From: Cyathus striatus
Lineage: Eukaryota > Basidiomycota > Agaricomycetes > Agaricales > Nidulariaceae
Assembly (NCBI GenBank): GCA_025738555.1
Contig: JAOVFP010000019.1
Coordinates: 1,612,001 to 1,676,000, forward strand
DNA length: 64,000 nt
Reading direction: 5' to 3'
This document shows, piece after piece, positions 45,665 to 57,562 of the stretch. The first letter of the stretch is position 1. Each line of letters starts with the position of its first letter. The notes beneath the pieces were generated by a model, which saw only the letters and a program-made list of their open reading frames with translations, was not told the origin of the DNA and ran no database searches. Position numbers and translations under genes: made by a program.

Positions 45665-46546
45665 TCGTTGGGCGGTCTTTGATTGCATCAAAAATATTTG
45701 CTTAGTAGACGAAGTAGTAGAACCTAAGTGTAGACCGCCCATTGAACGACGGCTGACAATCTATGTAGTCAAGTCCCAAGCGGGTGGGAATTTATTCGAA
45801 AGACGTAGCACAGATTATGAAAACGTATGAACCTTCACTCCAGCACGTCGCACTGTACATTCAACAGAATCATATATCGGTCCCTATAATATTAGCGCTG
45901 CATGTATTCACATGTCACTGTCAAATACCTTGACTCGGAGTCCATCTACATACTAAGACTTTGCTTTGATGGTGACGAAATCCGCCTCAAGAGTAACTTA
46001 GAACCGGCGCGGAAGATTAGCAGCGTCGCAGTGATGGTGTCAGGAAACCCCGCACATTCTTTATGATGTTGCTTTTCAACAACGGAAAGTCAATAGTTAT
46101 GGTAGCTACATTAAAGTTACCAGTAGGGAGCAATTCGTAAGGAAATTAGATGCTGCAGGTTTCTTAGGCATATCAATAACGTCACGAAATGAAAACAAAA
46201 AGATTTTTGAAACTATTATTAACGCAATGCATCAATTACTGACACAGTGACATGTAGAAGGAGGTAGAAGGTTATAAGGAAGTTGAAACCGAGTACACAT
46301 CCGCCGCAAACTAAAAGAGCCATGCTCACATAAGCCATTCAATTACTATGTAGAGTATCTTTGACGAAGAGCACATTCAGTGGAGATTTAGTATATTTAG
46401 TCGTTAATACAGAGAATTAAAATGCTATTAAACGAATTGAAAGAAAACATATGCTACAACTTGAAAATATTCCGTCGGTCAAACGATCACCCAAATCTAA
46501 GTATCTATAATGGTCCTCTTTGATGCCATCACAGACCGCCCAACGA
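45665..46546. mobile_element. 882-bp inverted-repeat element (MITE-like)
   Basis: The terminal inverted repeats are 28 bases, 26 of them matching: TCGTTGGGCGGTCTTTGATT at 45665 and its inverted relative ending TCACAGACCGCCCAACGA at 46546. An extra inverted copy, AGACCGCCCATTGAACGA, lies near 45734-45751, so the left end alone can fold back on itself. No coding sequence is recognised inside. No convincing target-site duplication was seen, so the exact outer boundary is uncertain. Confidence 0.75.
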
Positions 46547-47682
46547 GGGCTGAGGATCTCTGATGTGGAGCCTACAGCGCAATCTTTGTAGCGCAATGTG
46601 CAAATGAGTTTGTAGTCCCCTGTTACATCTCGATTGGATCTGAAGATTACGCTAACCTCAAATGTACCGTCACGTGATTGGTTTGCTCACAGAATGCAAC
46701 TCAGTTTGAGCGCTACATTAGCGCTTAGAGGGCGTTTATACGCTAATCTTCGCGTTCAACATGTAATAAGCTATGTAGTGTAGATATGATACGAGTATAT
46801 GTCCCACCCTTCGAAAGGACATAGCTTAACGTAGTTTTAAATAGAATCAAAAGTATTGTTTAGTAAAATGTTATAATAATATAAATAATACTTTGGTGCA
46901 ACTTAATGCTGCCGCCTTCAAGTTGTAAGTAGCAAGCTAATGTATAATTGCTGATCAAGGTCCGATAAAGCCGTTAGAAAGTTTGTAACGTCTCGAAGAT
47001 GGACCAGAATATATATGAACAAAAATAAGTACTATAGTGAAGTATTATTTGTAAAATTTAATGATAGGTGGCGTGTGTAGAGAGAAAGTACATACTTAAT
47101 GTCTTCGTAAACGTGCATGTACCTTTACGCCGTGTGGGTATCTTTTTCTTAAATTACTATAAATTGTTTTAATGTACACACTAAATTTAACAGAACTTTC
47201 CATACATTCCTCTCGTTATTATGAAGGGCAGAATATATTATTGAGTTTAAGAAGATACATAGTGCTAAAACAACGACCCCATCATGTTTAATGGCTAAAG
47301 CAACACACCAAAAAATAGCAGGAGCATCCGCCACGCACCCACTAACAAAAACAACATAAAATGAGTCAAATAGACAACATACATGGCTCTCAGCCCACAT
47401 ACTTCCTATGTTTTACGATAACGCTAGTAATTACTTAATGAGTGGTTTGCCGCCAACTAAGCTGGATGGTGGGAAGCGAATATCTGCAGTGGCGCTTACC
47501 ATTTTGGGCTTATCGAGATGTAACAGGGGACTCAAAACCGTGTGCAAATGTGGGGTCAGATGTTTCAGACTTAAGCGAGCGCTAGTGAGCTCCGACAGGA
47601 CGGCATGCTTCTATCTGCCATGACCACGACCTTTGGAAATGGATTGATACTGGACACCACACTTAGAGCGTTTGTGGTATAG
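46547..47682. other. Non-coding spacer between two inverted-repeat elements
   Basis: No gene is supported. The stretch contains repeated AGCGCAAT, GCGCTA and ACGCTAATCTTCGCG words around 46575-46765, which look like decayed repeat ends. The frame at 47149-47400 (minus) is short and lacks motifs. Confidence 0.35.
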
Positions 47683-49851
47683 TAACTCTGTGGATCTGGG
47701 TCTGGTTGTTTATCAACCAAAGAATACAACCTTAAGTAGGTTGAATTTCGGTTTTGTATAGGTTATATTTATGTAGTGGTAGGATGGTGATCAACAGGTA
47801 GTTTAGGATGTTTTCATAGGTTGCTTGCCGACCAAAATTGTACATTTTCAACCTATGACTTTTTGACATCTTGCAGCTGGATTCCGACAATTAAGAGGCT
47901 AATTACCAACCTATTGTGCTAGCTTATAATCATCCTAGGTCTATTCTTCTGCTGGATGACAATTAACAACTTATTGACTGAAACTAATGTAAGCAAAGAA
48001 TGGTTATAACAGTCAACATTAGATCTACATATGTTACAGGTTGCTGCCATAAATGATAATGTAGCTCTCGGACTCGGAGTCGATACTTACTGGAGTTGTA
48101 CAAAAGATGCACTTACTTTCCTTTACAGAATGAAAACTCGTCGCAAGCTCTTTCACATCCGTCTCATTAAGCCTCTCTTCAGCACTTCGGCGGTCTCTGA
48201 CTGGGCTCCGAGACAACTAAGACCTTGCCATCCTTCTCTCGTATATCCCAACTGTTTCCCCCTTACAACGACATGTTTGCCCATGCGTCAAGTTTGATGC
48301 GAGTATGGAGTGACTCTTCTTTCTTGGCACAGTTAATTCAGTATAAGTACTTACATAGAACAGATAGCAAACGAACCTTGTTCCAACCAGTAGTCAATAA
48401 CATCATTTGAGCTCCTTCCACGTCGGACTATGGTGATTTAGGGCATATCTATTTGATTCTAGCACTAGATGAGAGGGGAGTCATAGGAAGATGGTTCTGA
48501 GATACATACCTCGCGAGGTTTTTCATCATTTTGTATTGTCATGGTGGTGGAAATGGACAGTTGTAGTGTTGTGGGCAGTAGGAGGCAGTGGGTAATGATG
48601 GTGATAGGGAGGCATTTAATTTGATAAGGAACTGTTTTAAATACATACCACTATAAAGTCCAGTTTAATATTGAGTAGTGTCTACCATGATCTTGAGTAT
48701 AAGAACTGGAGTTAAGTCCCGAGCTGCCAGTTAAAATGTGTTATACATCTTTAATCAGGGAATAATATGAGCTATTAACAAAAACAGATCATGGAGAAGA
48801 TATAACGATATGAATGTTACGGATGGGGAAACCCTGTTAAATACTATTTCTTCGCAATTAGTTCCATCGAATGAAGGCCTGTATGTATCTCTGGTTAATT
48901 ATCAAATGACAAGCGAAGTTGTGTGGCTAAAATCTGATAGGATTGCTCGAGATCAGTGGAAACCTGGCTATGTGATAATAGATACTTACCTGTGAATAAG
49001 GCTGTCAAAGATAATTGAGATCAGTACTATCAATATGAAAGTACGGCGTGGCGTTCCAGTACCTATAATTGGCACGAGTCCTGTGCAGTGTAGCGCATCA
49101 GCGCGTGGAGTGCGTCAGTAGTATCTAAGCTATATTTAGGATCTACCCACGCGCGCGCTAGTGTCGCGGCTTGCTACGGGTTGATGGATAAAGAACAGGC
49201 ACAGGCTATGTACAAGTTGATAAGATACATACTGTAAAGTTTGATTGTGTCACATGGCTATAATATATATAAGTCTTGTTGTAAGAAGAGGAAAAAGCAA
49301 GTACCGCACGATAGCAGTATTTCTGTTCCCCACAGACAGGGTAACGCAGACAGACACAGACAATCAGACAGAGACGTATTTTCAAGATTGATAAGCAAGT
49401 GTAGAGCCTATAGAGTTAAAAGTAACAACATTCCATTCGCGTTAGTTTACTATTTGAATACAATTTACATTTGAACCGTTATACACCTTGAATTTACAAG
49501 GCTACTGTTAAAGCACAAGTACAATTGCTAGGGATAAGGTATTATTACATTAAGTAGTACTTCCAGTCTCGTAGTTTACTTGTAATTACACAGCAGCACC
49601 ATCAATGGTTAGCTGTAAAGTTGGGTGTTGTCACTATGCATGCGTTATTTACCACTTCTTGGAGCTATGTCGTCATTACACCAGGTTACCCCACCTCGAT
49701 TTTCAACCTACAGTAGGTTGTTATTGCTAGGATGGTGATCATCCTTCGACATAGGTTGTCCTCAATTCAACCTAAACTCAACCTGCTGCTGGTTGAAAAC
49801 TGATAATCAGCAAGCACCTGGTTGATTACCAACCAGAGCGGGGTTCACAGT
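47683..49851. mobile_element. Candidate 2.2-kb element with GGTTG-hairpin inverted ends
   Basis: The left end TCTGGTTGTTTATCAACCA (47701-47719) matches the right end TGGTTGATTACCAACCAGA in inverted orientation at 17 of 19 bases. Each end is itself a small GGTTG...CAACC hairpin. Similarity continues outward (CTGTGGATCTGGG against CTGTGAACCCCGC read inward). Further CAACCTA words cluster near both ends, including the palindrome CAACCTACAGTAGGTTG at 49704-49720. AGGATGGTGATCA occurs near both ends in the same orientation (47780 and 49729). No transposase is recognised inside. Confidence 0.55.
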
Positions 49852-50023
49852 GTAATAAGTATGCAAACCATCGCTGGTATAAATTTAGTCAGAGGTGGAT
49901 TTCGTATAATCATGCAGATGTTATTGTGCGGTATTATATGACACTGGAATGTGAGGATAAATAGCTGGTACAGATGCTCCGTAATGTAGTGTACAAGATG
50001 AATGATAAATGAATGTAGTCCGA

Positions 50024-51951
50024 TTACTGTCCTATACTTGACTCTCTATTAACTCTACGGGGTTTACGTGGAACGTCAGGACGACGAGGCTCCCGAAGGA
50101 AAGAAGGACCCTCCGAGGGATCTACGAGGCCCGAATCACTACGGGTCTCAATTTCATCATGCCCATGAGAGCTAGCGTGATTATCAGATAACAAATTCGT
50201 TTGACTTGACGAAGGACCACCGTCAGCGTATCGTGGTGGCAACTCGACGACCTCCGCCCCGTCATCGTGGAAAACGGTGATTGGTGCCCTACCACTATCA
50301 TGATGCATAACATATACAGCACCTTTGCCCTTCTGTCGACCTTGAGATGATCCTGCTAAGGACTCCTCGCCAGTGGAGGTACCACTAATACTCATACGAT
50401 GTCCTTGATCCCCCGGTAAGAGGAATGGCTCCACTGCGAATACTTGGTTGCTGTTCCTGTTTAGTAAGGTATCCATAACGCCAGTGCTCGATGACACCGC
50501 GACATAATCAGGATTGGAATATCCGTAAGAATTTGCGACCGGGTCTCCACGTCGTTTCCTCTGGCGTCTGAGAAGCAGGAAAGCCACAATCGTTCCCAGT
50601 ATTAATCCAACCACCACACCGCCAACGCCCGTCCCTACTGCGATGATGGGCTTGATGGTCTTTGGTTGACTGCAACATCGGTTATCTCGGTGTCGTCTTT
50701 GGAGTAGAGGGGAGAATACGTACTCATCACTTCCAGCACCCACTAAACAACTTGTCGATCCTCCACCTCCGCTATGTAACAATCCATAGGACCATACAGC
50801 TCCCGCTGAATCTTCCAAGCTAACAAAGAACCCAGACCCCCACGAGAGACTGACAGTCCAGTTGATTGCCTTCATGTCGTTTCCTGTAATCGTATACGGA
50901 GGATGTAACTGGGGAGCGACCTAGACTTACATCAGAACCTCACGTATGAAGGCGCAAAGTGACTGGTTACCGTCATCGTATAAGGCGGGGTGCCGTTTTT
51001 GGGTGTTAGCGATATGTCGGTGCACTATATCCAAAGAGTGACGATAAGACTCTATAACTAGGAGATTAAAGCAATGTTACCTGGTCTATCCAACCGTACT
51101 GTGACATCGGACCATTATCTACTTCAGCATCAACATCTAGAATCGGATTGAAGGTGATATTTGCACAGTTTGGAGTGGAGTCAGCCGGGATCATGGCATA
51201 AGTTGCTTGACAACCCCCGGTGTTACCGTTCTTGTCGAACTGAAAGGAGGTGAGGGTCGGAAATTCGTTCTGATTACGATCGGATATGAAGTTTTACCAT
51301 ACAGATCTGATACTATATGAATGTTAGCCGGAGCGTAGGTAGATGAAGATACTGGAACTTACCAAGGTGCCTGGAGCGAAGGGAACTTGCCAGTCCTGCG
51401 ACAATCCCGGTAAGAACAGATGAAACGACACAAGTCGGGTACATACAAAACTTAGGCCATCGCCGGCAGGAATCGTGAATGGAACATTGAATGCCCTAGA
51501 AAGAGTAAGTTTTATGCGGTGTAGACGAGGAAGGGATAACGTACGAGCTGTATACTTGAAGGTGATAGGGTGACACAGGATTGGGACTACAAACTGTGAG
51601 CGATATTCGAGCAACCGTCAATTAGTCGGACATACCCAGTAGCCGTACTTCGCTCCCACTTAATGTTGATCGTCTCGCATTGCTCTAGGTCCAGGTTATG
51701 AAAGTTAAAGTGTAGGATGTGCGCCGCTACGTACTTGTCACTGGCACTGGGATCGGCTGGGAGGCGTCGTTATAGTCAAAAAAGAAAGACTGCGGTAAAC
51801 GAAAGAGTCAGACAGGTGAACAAATGTATTAGGAATAGTGAAAGTTTACCTGATCAATGAATGGTGTGACAGCAGCGTAGGCGAAAGAAAAGCATGCGGA
51901 GAAGAAGAAAAGCACAACGACTGCCTGCTGGAGAAGAGAAGGGGCGGCCAT
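50024..51951 (-). CDS. Type I membrane protein with PPxY tail, paralogue 2 (11 exons)
   Basis: Paralogue of the gene at 43494-45419, predicted 466 residues. Exons on the minus strand: 51850-51951, 51735-51789, 51636-51684, 51545-51586, 51447-51495, 51363-51395, 51298-51312, 51081-51239, 50971-51024, 50724-50920, 50024-50669. They total 1401 nt. Nine of the eleven exon lengths equal those of the paralogue, including the 15-nt exon coding YQICM. Features: signal peptide (VVVLFFFSACFSFAYA), ectodomain with GPNPVSPY and NGNTGGCQATY-type blocks, and membrane span (VGTGVGGVVVGLILGTIVAF) followed by RRQRKRR. The tail repeats AVYVMHHDSGRAPITVFHDD and VVELPPRYADG with the PPxY motif. Conservation of the tail between paralogues suggests that it interacts with cytosolic partners. 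The role is unknown. Confidence 0.86.
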
Positions 51952-52515
51952 AGTGGCCGAGAAGAAGAAAGAACGCAAAGTGTACGGAGGAAAGAAGTAG
52001 GAAGGAAGAAAACGACTGTGATGATGGCGGTGTACAGTGAGAAGCTGTGTGCACGACGCTGGCAGGATCGAGCTGTCAGACGCTCAGGACAGTCGGACCC
52101 AGAAGAGGAGCTCTGGGAGTACCGCTCCACGCGGTTGTAGCGAGGGGCGTCTTGAGGCGCCTTGTGATCGATATCTTGAGCACGACAGCGGCTTAGCCGG
52201 TGGGTTAGCGGTTTCAGGTTAACGCCGAGTTGGGACCCCTATCCAGTATCTCGTAGCGCTGACCATTCTTGCATCCTATACGCTTCGTTATGTATCTTGT
52301 CTTCGCTTTTTGTTGATTTATTCTTCGCAGCCCTATTATTTCATGGAGCTATGCAAGTTATATAAACTGTTGACCAATAATAAGTACATAGTACTGTTAG
52401 GTTTTTCGGTTGTTCGCCTACTGGTACTGGTGATTTATCTAGCATCGTCCCTAGATCTCGTTACGGTTCGTCATGGAGGCCCAGCAACAACCGTGAGGGT
52501 GGGTGGAATCTGGAG

Positions 52516-52581
52516 TTACAGCTGTTTGCTGAATGATGTAGCACCTTGATTGACAGCACACATAGACTGTGTTGGTCGGCT
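52516..52581. repeat. Inverted repeat, left arm
   Basis: The first 30 bases (from TTACAGCTGTTTGCTGAATG) match the inverted right arm perfectly; the remaining 36 bases match partly. Read as protein, both arms give YSCLLNDVAP followed by a similar AHI segment, so this may be a duplicated exon fragment, not a transposon end. Confidence 0.7.
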
Positions 52582-53640
52582 CATCCATCCGAGCCCAGGG
52601 ACATGGCTGCCTCAGCAACTATTCCTCAAGAAGCATGTGACGCCTGTGGTTGCCCCAGCGCCAGTTTTATTCTTAGCCCATCACCAAGTACACGGTATGC
52701 GTTCCGTGGAATATACTATCGTCTTGTCGATGAATTTATAAGTGGAGAATGCGAGCAGAGAGAAGACATTAAAGGGTAGCTAATTGTTAACTGAATACAC
52801 GATTCCCCTCTTTACATGTAGCCCACAGTGCCTAAACCACCCTTTCGCCTTCATAGATGTAACCTTAAATATAATGTCCCATATCATTGCATATGCATTT
52901 GCGGTATGCTCCCCTGTGACGTTGCTGAGAACATAGTCCGTAATTGAAACGAAGCCATACTTTGACACAAGAAAATGCCTCTTCGATTGGGCGAGTATGA
53001 GTACGCAGGGACAAATTCAAGTTGTATTCCACTACAAATCAAGTTTTAGCAAGGGTTGAATCATATTTATAATAGCCTGCAGGCACATCTTTCTTTTATC
53101 ATTTCACACTGGTTTGCAGACTTTCGGATCCGCATGTTATTCACGATAACTACTGAGTTGTGCAGTGGGAAATGACTCATTTGTTCCAGTAGGCCTTAGA
53201 TAAAGCGCAAGAATCTCCCAGCAATGACCGAGGATTTGATAACGTTGAGATATTACCCAATGCCATCGAGGGAAAGAGCATGTACCATTGAGTTCCTACA
53301 GGAATGTAAGTTGCTCAGATCATAACGAAAAATATACAGACAATTTACCACTGTCCATGCACAAAAAATTGTGGTTAGACACTCTCTGTCCATTCAAAGC
53401 CCATCCACTCTCTCAATGCACAGAATAACCTTTTCATGTGGCTTACATCGACAAAGAACGCATTCGGACAATTATGTTCTTGATATCGCGAGAGCTGAAG
53501 TGTTGGATTCCAGCATGAAGGTAGAATGTAGTGGGTATGAAGACAGAGCTACAAGTTAGCGTTAAGCAGGTGGAGTGGTCCGGTGGAGTGGACTAGTTAG
53601 AGGCGTAACCAGTTGGTTGGCTATGGACTCTGCAGCGCTA

Positions 53641-53705
53641 AGCCGATCAATTCAGCTATGTGTGCTATCAACCTGGGTGCTACATCATTCAGCAAACAGC
53701 TGTAA
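53641..53705. repeat. Inverted repeat, right arm
   Basis: This is the partner of 52516-52581 in opposite orientation. On the minus strand it reads LLNDVAPRLIAHIAELIGL within a frame at 53621-53863. Confidence 0.7.
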
Positions 53706-53975
53706 GTACATCCGGTTTCGAAAACAACCTGAGATATGAGATAGTTAAATAATGGTTGATTACTTCCAATAGGAAGTAGAGCCGAATTTCGGAAAGTATT
53801 ACTTGATACAAGCCGCATAGCAGATACTTTAAAGTTGACGGATATGTAGGGTGTACCGGACATTCAATTTCAAGAAACGAGTAGACACTAGTTCACAAAA
53901 ACTATGGTAACATTTATCATTTAAGTTCACACTACGCAGCATTGGATAAAAATCTTCACAATAGCGACACTTACC

Positions 53976-55256
53976 TCAGTCAAATCCCATCATCCTGTTC
54001 TCCCACACAATTCCCACATACTCCTCCCCCTCCTCCCCTACATGCGCCTTCAACACTTTCTCCGCCATCTTTCTTACCACTTTCACCTGATCCCGCCCGA
54101 TCTCCCTCACAGTCTCGTCCATCATAATCGCCATAGCACTCCACGCGAACACAGAGCAAGCCGTAGCGTACCACTTGCTAGCTTCCAACCCATTCTCCCT
54201 CAACTCCAGCATAAGCTGTTTCGCTCGGTCGTATATATTCCTTATGAGGGGTGTGTCGCTAGTATCATTAATACGAATATAGTCCGACTGGATTACTGTT
54301 CGCATAGTGTTCGTAAGGCGGTTGCGTAGACTGATGAATTCCTCCATTATCTCTGAAGCTCGGATCGCCATCGTGCTGCGAAAAACGTCCGAAGTCCTTG
54401 GATGTGAAAATGAACTAGCACAAGTGGTACATGCACAATGCTCGGTGCCGTATGCTTTGAGAAATGCCGCTCGATGGAAGGAGGAAATTTCGAATTCGGA
54501 GTAGCTTATGGTAATTTCTTCATCTTTGGCTATAGGACGGGCAGCACGTAACTGATAGGAGAAAGACTTGGTATCGAAAGCGCGTACTGTGTTCGGACAG
54601 CAGCTAGTGAAATAAGATGAGCACAGTATAAGCGTACATTTCAGACGAAGTAAATGATACCTATGGTTGACTCTCGAAATAGTCTTCATGACGGCGTTGT
54701 ACATCATCTCACGCCCAATTCCAAAGCCAACATCTCCCAAATCTATCAACAGTGTATTCGTCCTTAAAATGCCACAGAGAAAACTCGGGTCCATAGGATG
54801 CGAGTTTTTAAGTCCCAAAAATGCCCTTTTGTTGTCTATATCCATGGATCTAACAACGAATTCTAGGATGGATCCCTCTAGTGCAAGCCTTGCGGCTCGG
54901 TCGCCTTGTAATGGGGGAATGGTGATTTCGTCGATACGATAAGTCGGCATACCGGGTATAACGACTAAAGGTCGCTCAGCAATAATGAGGTCGCCGACTT
55001 CAATATCACGATTAGCGAACATCCCCATCCCTTTCGAACCTGCTGGGCTAATCCGGTAGACTGGCGGATTGACTGGGCAAGGAGGCGCGCGTGGAAATCC
55101 TGGAACGCTGAAAATCTTCTCTTTGAGCGCGCTGGTGATGAGGCATTGCGCGAAGCCGTTTGAATCGCTGGAGTTGGGAATTCGGGTGCAGATTACACTT
55201 GTTGAGACCGAGCTAGATGGGTTGGTTTCGGTTTGTGGGACGTATTTGAGGGGTAA
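53976..55256 (-). CDS. SET-domain protein, paralogue of the gene at 36420 (5' end unresolved)
   Basis: Predicted methyltransferase-type SET protein. The last exon is 53976-54603, the preceding exon is 54661-55256, and the intron is 54604-54660 (57 nt, GTATCA...CACTAG). Joining the exons recreates SRVNHSCCPNT, the NHSCxPN motif, at the same position as in the paralogue. Other features are GSKGMGMFANRDIEVGDLII, PIAKDEEITISYSEF, and CACTTCASSF after the domain. The upstream exon begins after an acceptor at 55257 (TCTCAG) with LPLKYVPQTE; no in-frame ATG lies between it and the next upstream stop, so at least one 5' exon is missing from this model. The intron is in frame and lacks stops, so an unspliced reading also gives an open frame. 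Confidence 0.75.
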   Translation of the reverse strand, partial: LPLKYVPQTETNPSSSVSTSVICTRIPNSSDSNGFAQCLITSALKEKIFSVPGFPRAPPCPVNPPVYRISPAGSKGMGMFANRDIEVGDLIIAERPLVVIPGMPTYRIDEITIPPLQGDRAARLALEGSILEFVVRSMDIDNKRAFLGLKNSHPMDPSFLCGILRTNTLLIDLGDVGFGIGREMMYNAVMKTISRVNHRYHLLRLKCTLILCSSYFTSCCPNTVRAFDTKSFSYQLRAARPIAKDEEITISYSEFEISSFHRAAFLKAYGTEHCACTTCASSFSHPRTSDVFRSTMAIRASEIMEEFISLRNRLTNTMRTVIQSDYIRINDTSDTPLIRNIYDRAKQLMLELRENGLEASKWYATACSVFAWSAMAIMMDETVREIGRDQVKVVRKMAEKVLKAHVGEEGEEYVGIVWENRMMGFD

Positions 55257-56163
55257 CTGAGACTCTCGTTCTATCGGAGGTAACGGTAAACTGAAGGAAC
55301 CGATGTTTCGAAAGTAATATCATACTGAAGTTTATAATGCGAATGTCCTGATATTCTGAAGGGGTGGCGTCTGCAGAAGTATCTGATGAGAAGCATTAGA
55401 TGAGATGGCATGGATGCGATCTCTACGCACCGGCACCTGTAACATTGGGTTGATCGGCGACGAGCGACTCGTTAGGCATGTTCTTATTGCTCAAGAAACC
55501 GCGCTTCATCTCTTAATCACAATATACCAGAGGAATAGTTTAGAGGAGTGGTTTTACAGAACGAAAGCAACAGGTGGTTCGAGTCAAAGGTAGAAGAGTA
55601 GAACCAGCCTGTCGAGCGTGAGCCCCCGCTCTAAAGAGGCGTAACGATGACGGATATTACGTTTGAGAATGAATTGAGAGAATACCACGACCCCTAAAAT
55701 GAGGCTTTGAGCTCTTGAAGTTTGAGACGCTTCGAATTCTTGAACATGTGCCTGTTCCTATTGGGTGGTTCAGCTCACCCATGCGCTCATACCAGCTTAC
55801 TTCGCCAGGCTTTACTATCAGTCTAGACTTCATAGTCCGGTGTAATTAAGACTCAAAGAGCTCCTCACGGTGGTCTTTAGTAAGTAGTAGAGTTGTATAT
55901 AATATCAGCGTTTATACCAATCTCGGGTGTTCCGGAGTAGACCTATGTTTGATACACCTCTGCTAAAACTCATACACCCAAGTTACGTTAAGTAGTGCCT
56001 ACATAATGTACAAAGAAGAAATGTGAGCACAATGAAGTAGACAGTGCTAAGAACTTACGAAGTGAAATGGATTAAACGGTGATTAGAATGGTTATAAACG
56101 CATTCTTCGTACATCGCAAGGAGATACACACATATAACCAAAGACAAAAATAACTTACATCCC
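55257..56163. other. Spacer, probably including the missing 5' exon(s) of the SET gene
   Basis: The 5' end of the SET gene should lie in 55257-55700, but I could not choose a start and donor with confidence. The rest carries no recognisable gene. Confidence 0.4.
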
Positions 56164-57562
56164 CTATGCAGCTAGATAGGTATCCATAGTATCCTCTGTT
56201 GGAATCGAAATTCGCATCCCCTGGCGAGCCAAATCCTTGAATCCTTCAACAAGAACAAGCTTTGGGGTGTAAAAAGTGTGGCTGTTATCAAACCTAAAAG
56301 TGCCCTCCAAATAGAACCCCTCCAATCTCGGAACTCCCAATGGGGGAATATCCCACCGCGTACGAAGCACCTCCAGAACAATGCTAAAGTCGAGCACGGA
56401 GTCTGGCGTTGCATATCGTACCTCTGTGAGCTCTGGAAGAAAGGTGGGTGAACCCCCTGAAGAAATATCCAGTTTCCCCATTAAATCCCCGAAGAAACAA
56501 TCGTGACCAGCGGAGTTCTGGCTTCTCAACGTCAGACTTTTGAGAGTTCTTAGCCTCTCTAGGATGGGGAATATAGATCGATGGAGGCGATAGGTATCCA
56601 TCTCCAAAACCTCCAGCGGGCACTCAGATCCATTTATGAATTCATCTATTAGTCGAAACGGTAGATGGATAGAGCCCCAGACTGAGCTAATTATAGACCC
56701 CAGACGAAGCTCACGTAGAGCAGGACAACGTATATGTTGCAAGATATTCCCCACTATATATCCATCAGTATTGGTGATTTTCAACGAACGTAGATGTTCC
56801 ATAGTGCAAATCGAGGGAAATGAGGGGAAATGTTGATCCGGTCCACTGAATACAGCGAATAACGTGCAATCGACGAGATTTGGACAACGAAAAAGCACTT
56901 GAACGCATTCATCGTTTGAAATGCGTGCGCGTAAGGACGTGAGTTGTGTCCAGGGGGGTGTGATATCTTCCAGATACAGGATAGATATGCAAAAGCTTCG
57001 AAGAAGAGGCGCAATTTCGAACATGTCCAATCGTGCGCGGGGAACGGTGGCATTCTCGAACTGTCTAAGGTGTCCCCTTCGCAGAAGGGGAACTTTACCT
57101 TATACTTTTCCAAGCACTTGGACGAATTTACACTCTGGATCATCGATAATACACATGTCTATATGTTTCCATCTCTCGCAATGTTCAACGATCTTCTCCA
57201 GCATAGCTAATGGAGGATCAGTCTCCCAGTCTGCGTTACCCACTGGAATAGGGTTGAAATACAGACAGGGGGCAGCGCCCGGAACGTGTCAACCAGAGAT
57301 CAAGAATATCCAATTGAGTGTTATGTCGTTCGTACGATACGAGAAGTACGATCGTTGACCATAATGTTGACAATGGCCACACGATGTCGCGCCACGGTTT
57401 GCACACCGCACCCAGTGTCAACGGAGTTGTTAGATTATCTTTGCGTTGAGATAGGGTGTCGAAATCCACGGAACAGGCGTTCTTGAAGATTTCTGCGACG
57501 ATTTCTGTGGGTAAGAGGAGGAGGCGCGATCCGAGACTTGTTTCATATCGGGAATAGCTCAT
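56164..57562 (-). pseudogene. F-box/LRR-like gene with frameshift and nonsense mutation
   Basis: A paralogue of the F-box genes at 40-43 kb, on the opposite strand. From the ATG at 57562 the F-box reads LPTEIVAEIFKNACSVDFDT followed by LGAVCKPWRDIVWPLSTLWS. Near 57250 the frame shifts by one base, after RCPLSV; the continuation LAMLEKIVEHCERWKHIDMC is in another frame. A TAA at 57100-57102 interrupts that frame. After it, DMFEIAPLLRSFCISILYLE runs on to the stop at 56164. No pair of GT-AG introns with consistent phases rescues both lesions. The C-terminal half is long and undisturbed, so inactivation looks recent. Confidence 0.72.

Larger units (their letters stand above)
51952..53975. other. 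Two-kb spacer holding an inverted repeat
   Basis: No gene is supported. The segment 52516-52581 is repeated in inverted orientation at 53641-53705. The frame at 52546-52779 has no recognisable domain. Much of 52780-53600 shows no structure that I can interpret. Confidence 0.4.

Noticed and set aside
52546..52779. A 77-codon plus-strand frame beside the inverted repeat
   Set aside because: The composition is plausible, but it has no domain, no splice partner and a frame overlapping another open frame (52550-52741).
57073..57255. Intron-based rescue of the F-box gene at 56164-57562
   Set aside because: Introns ending at the ACGCAG and CCTTAG sites have lengths that satisfy the total phase, but the exon between them then contains stops, and conserved coding sequence would be misread.
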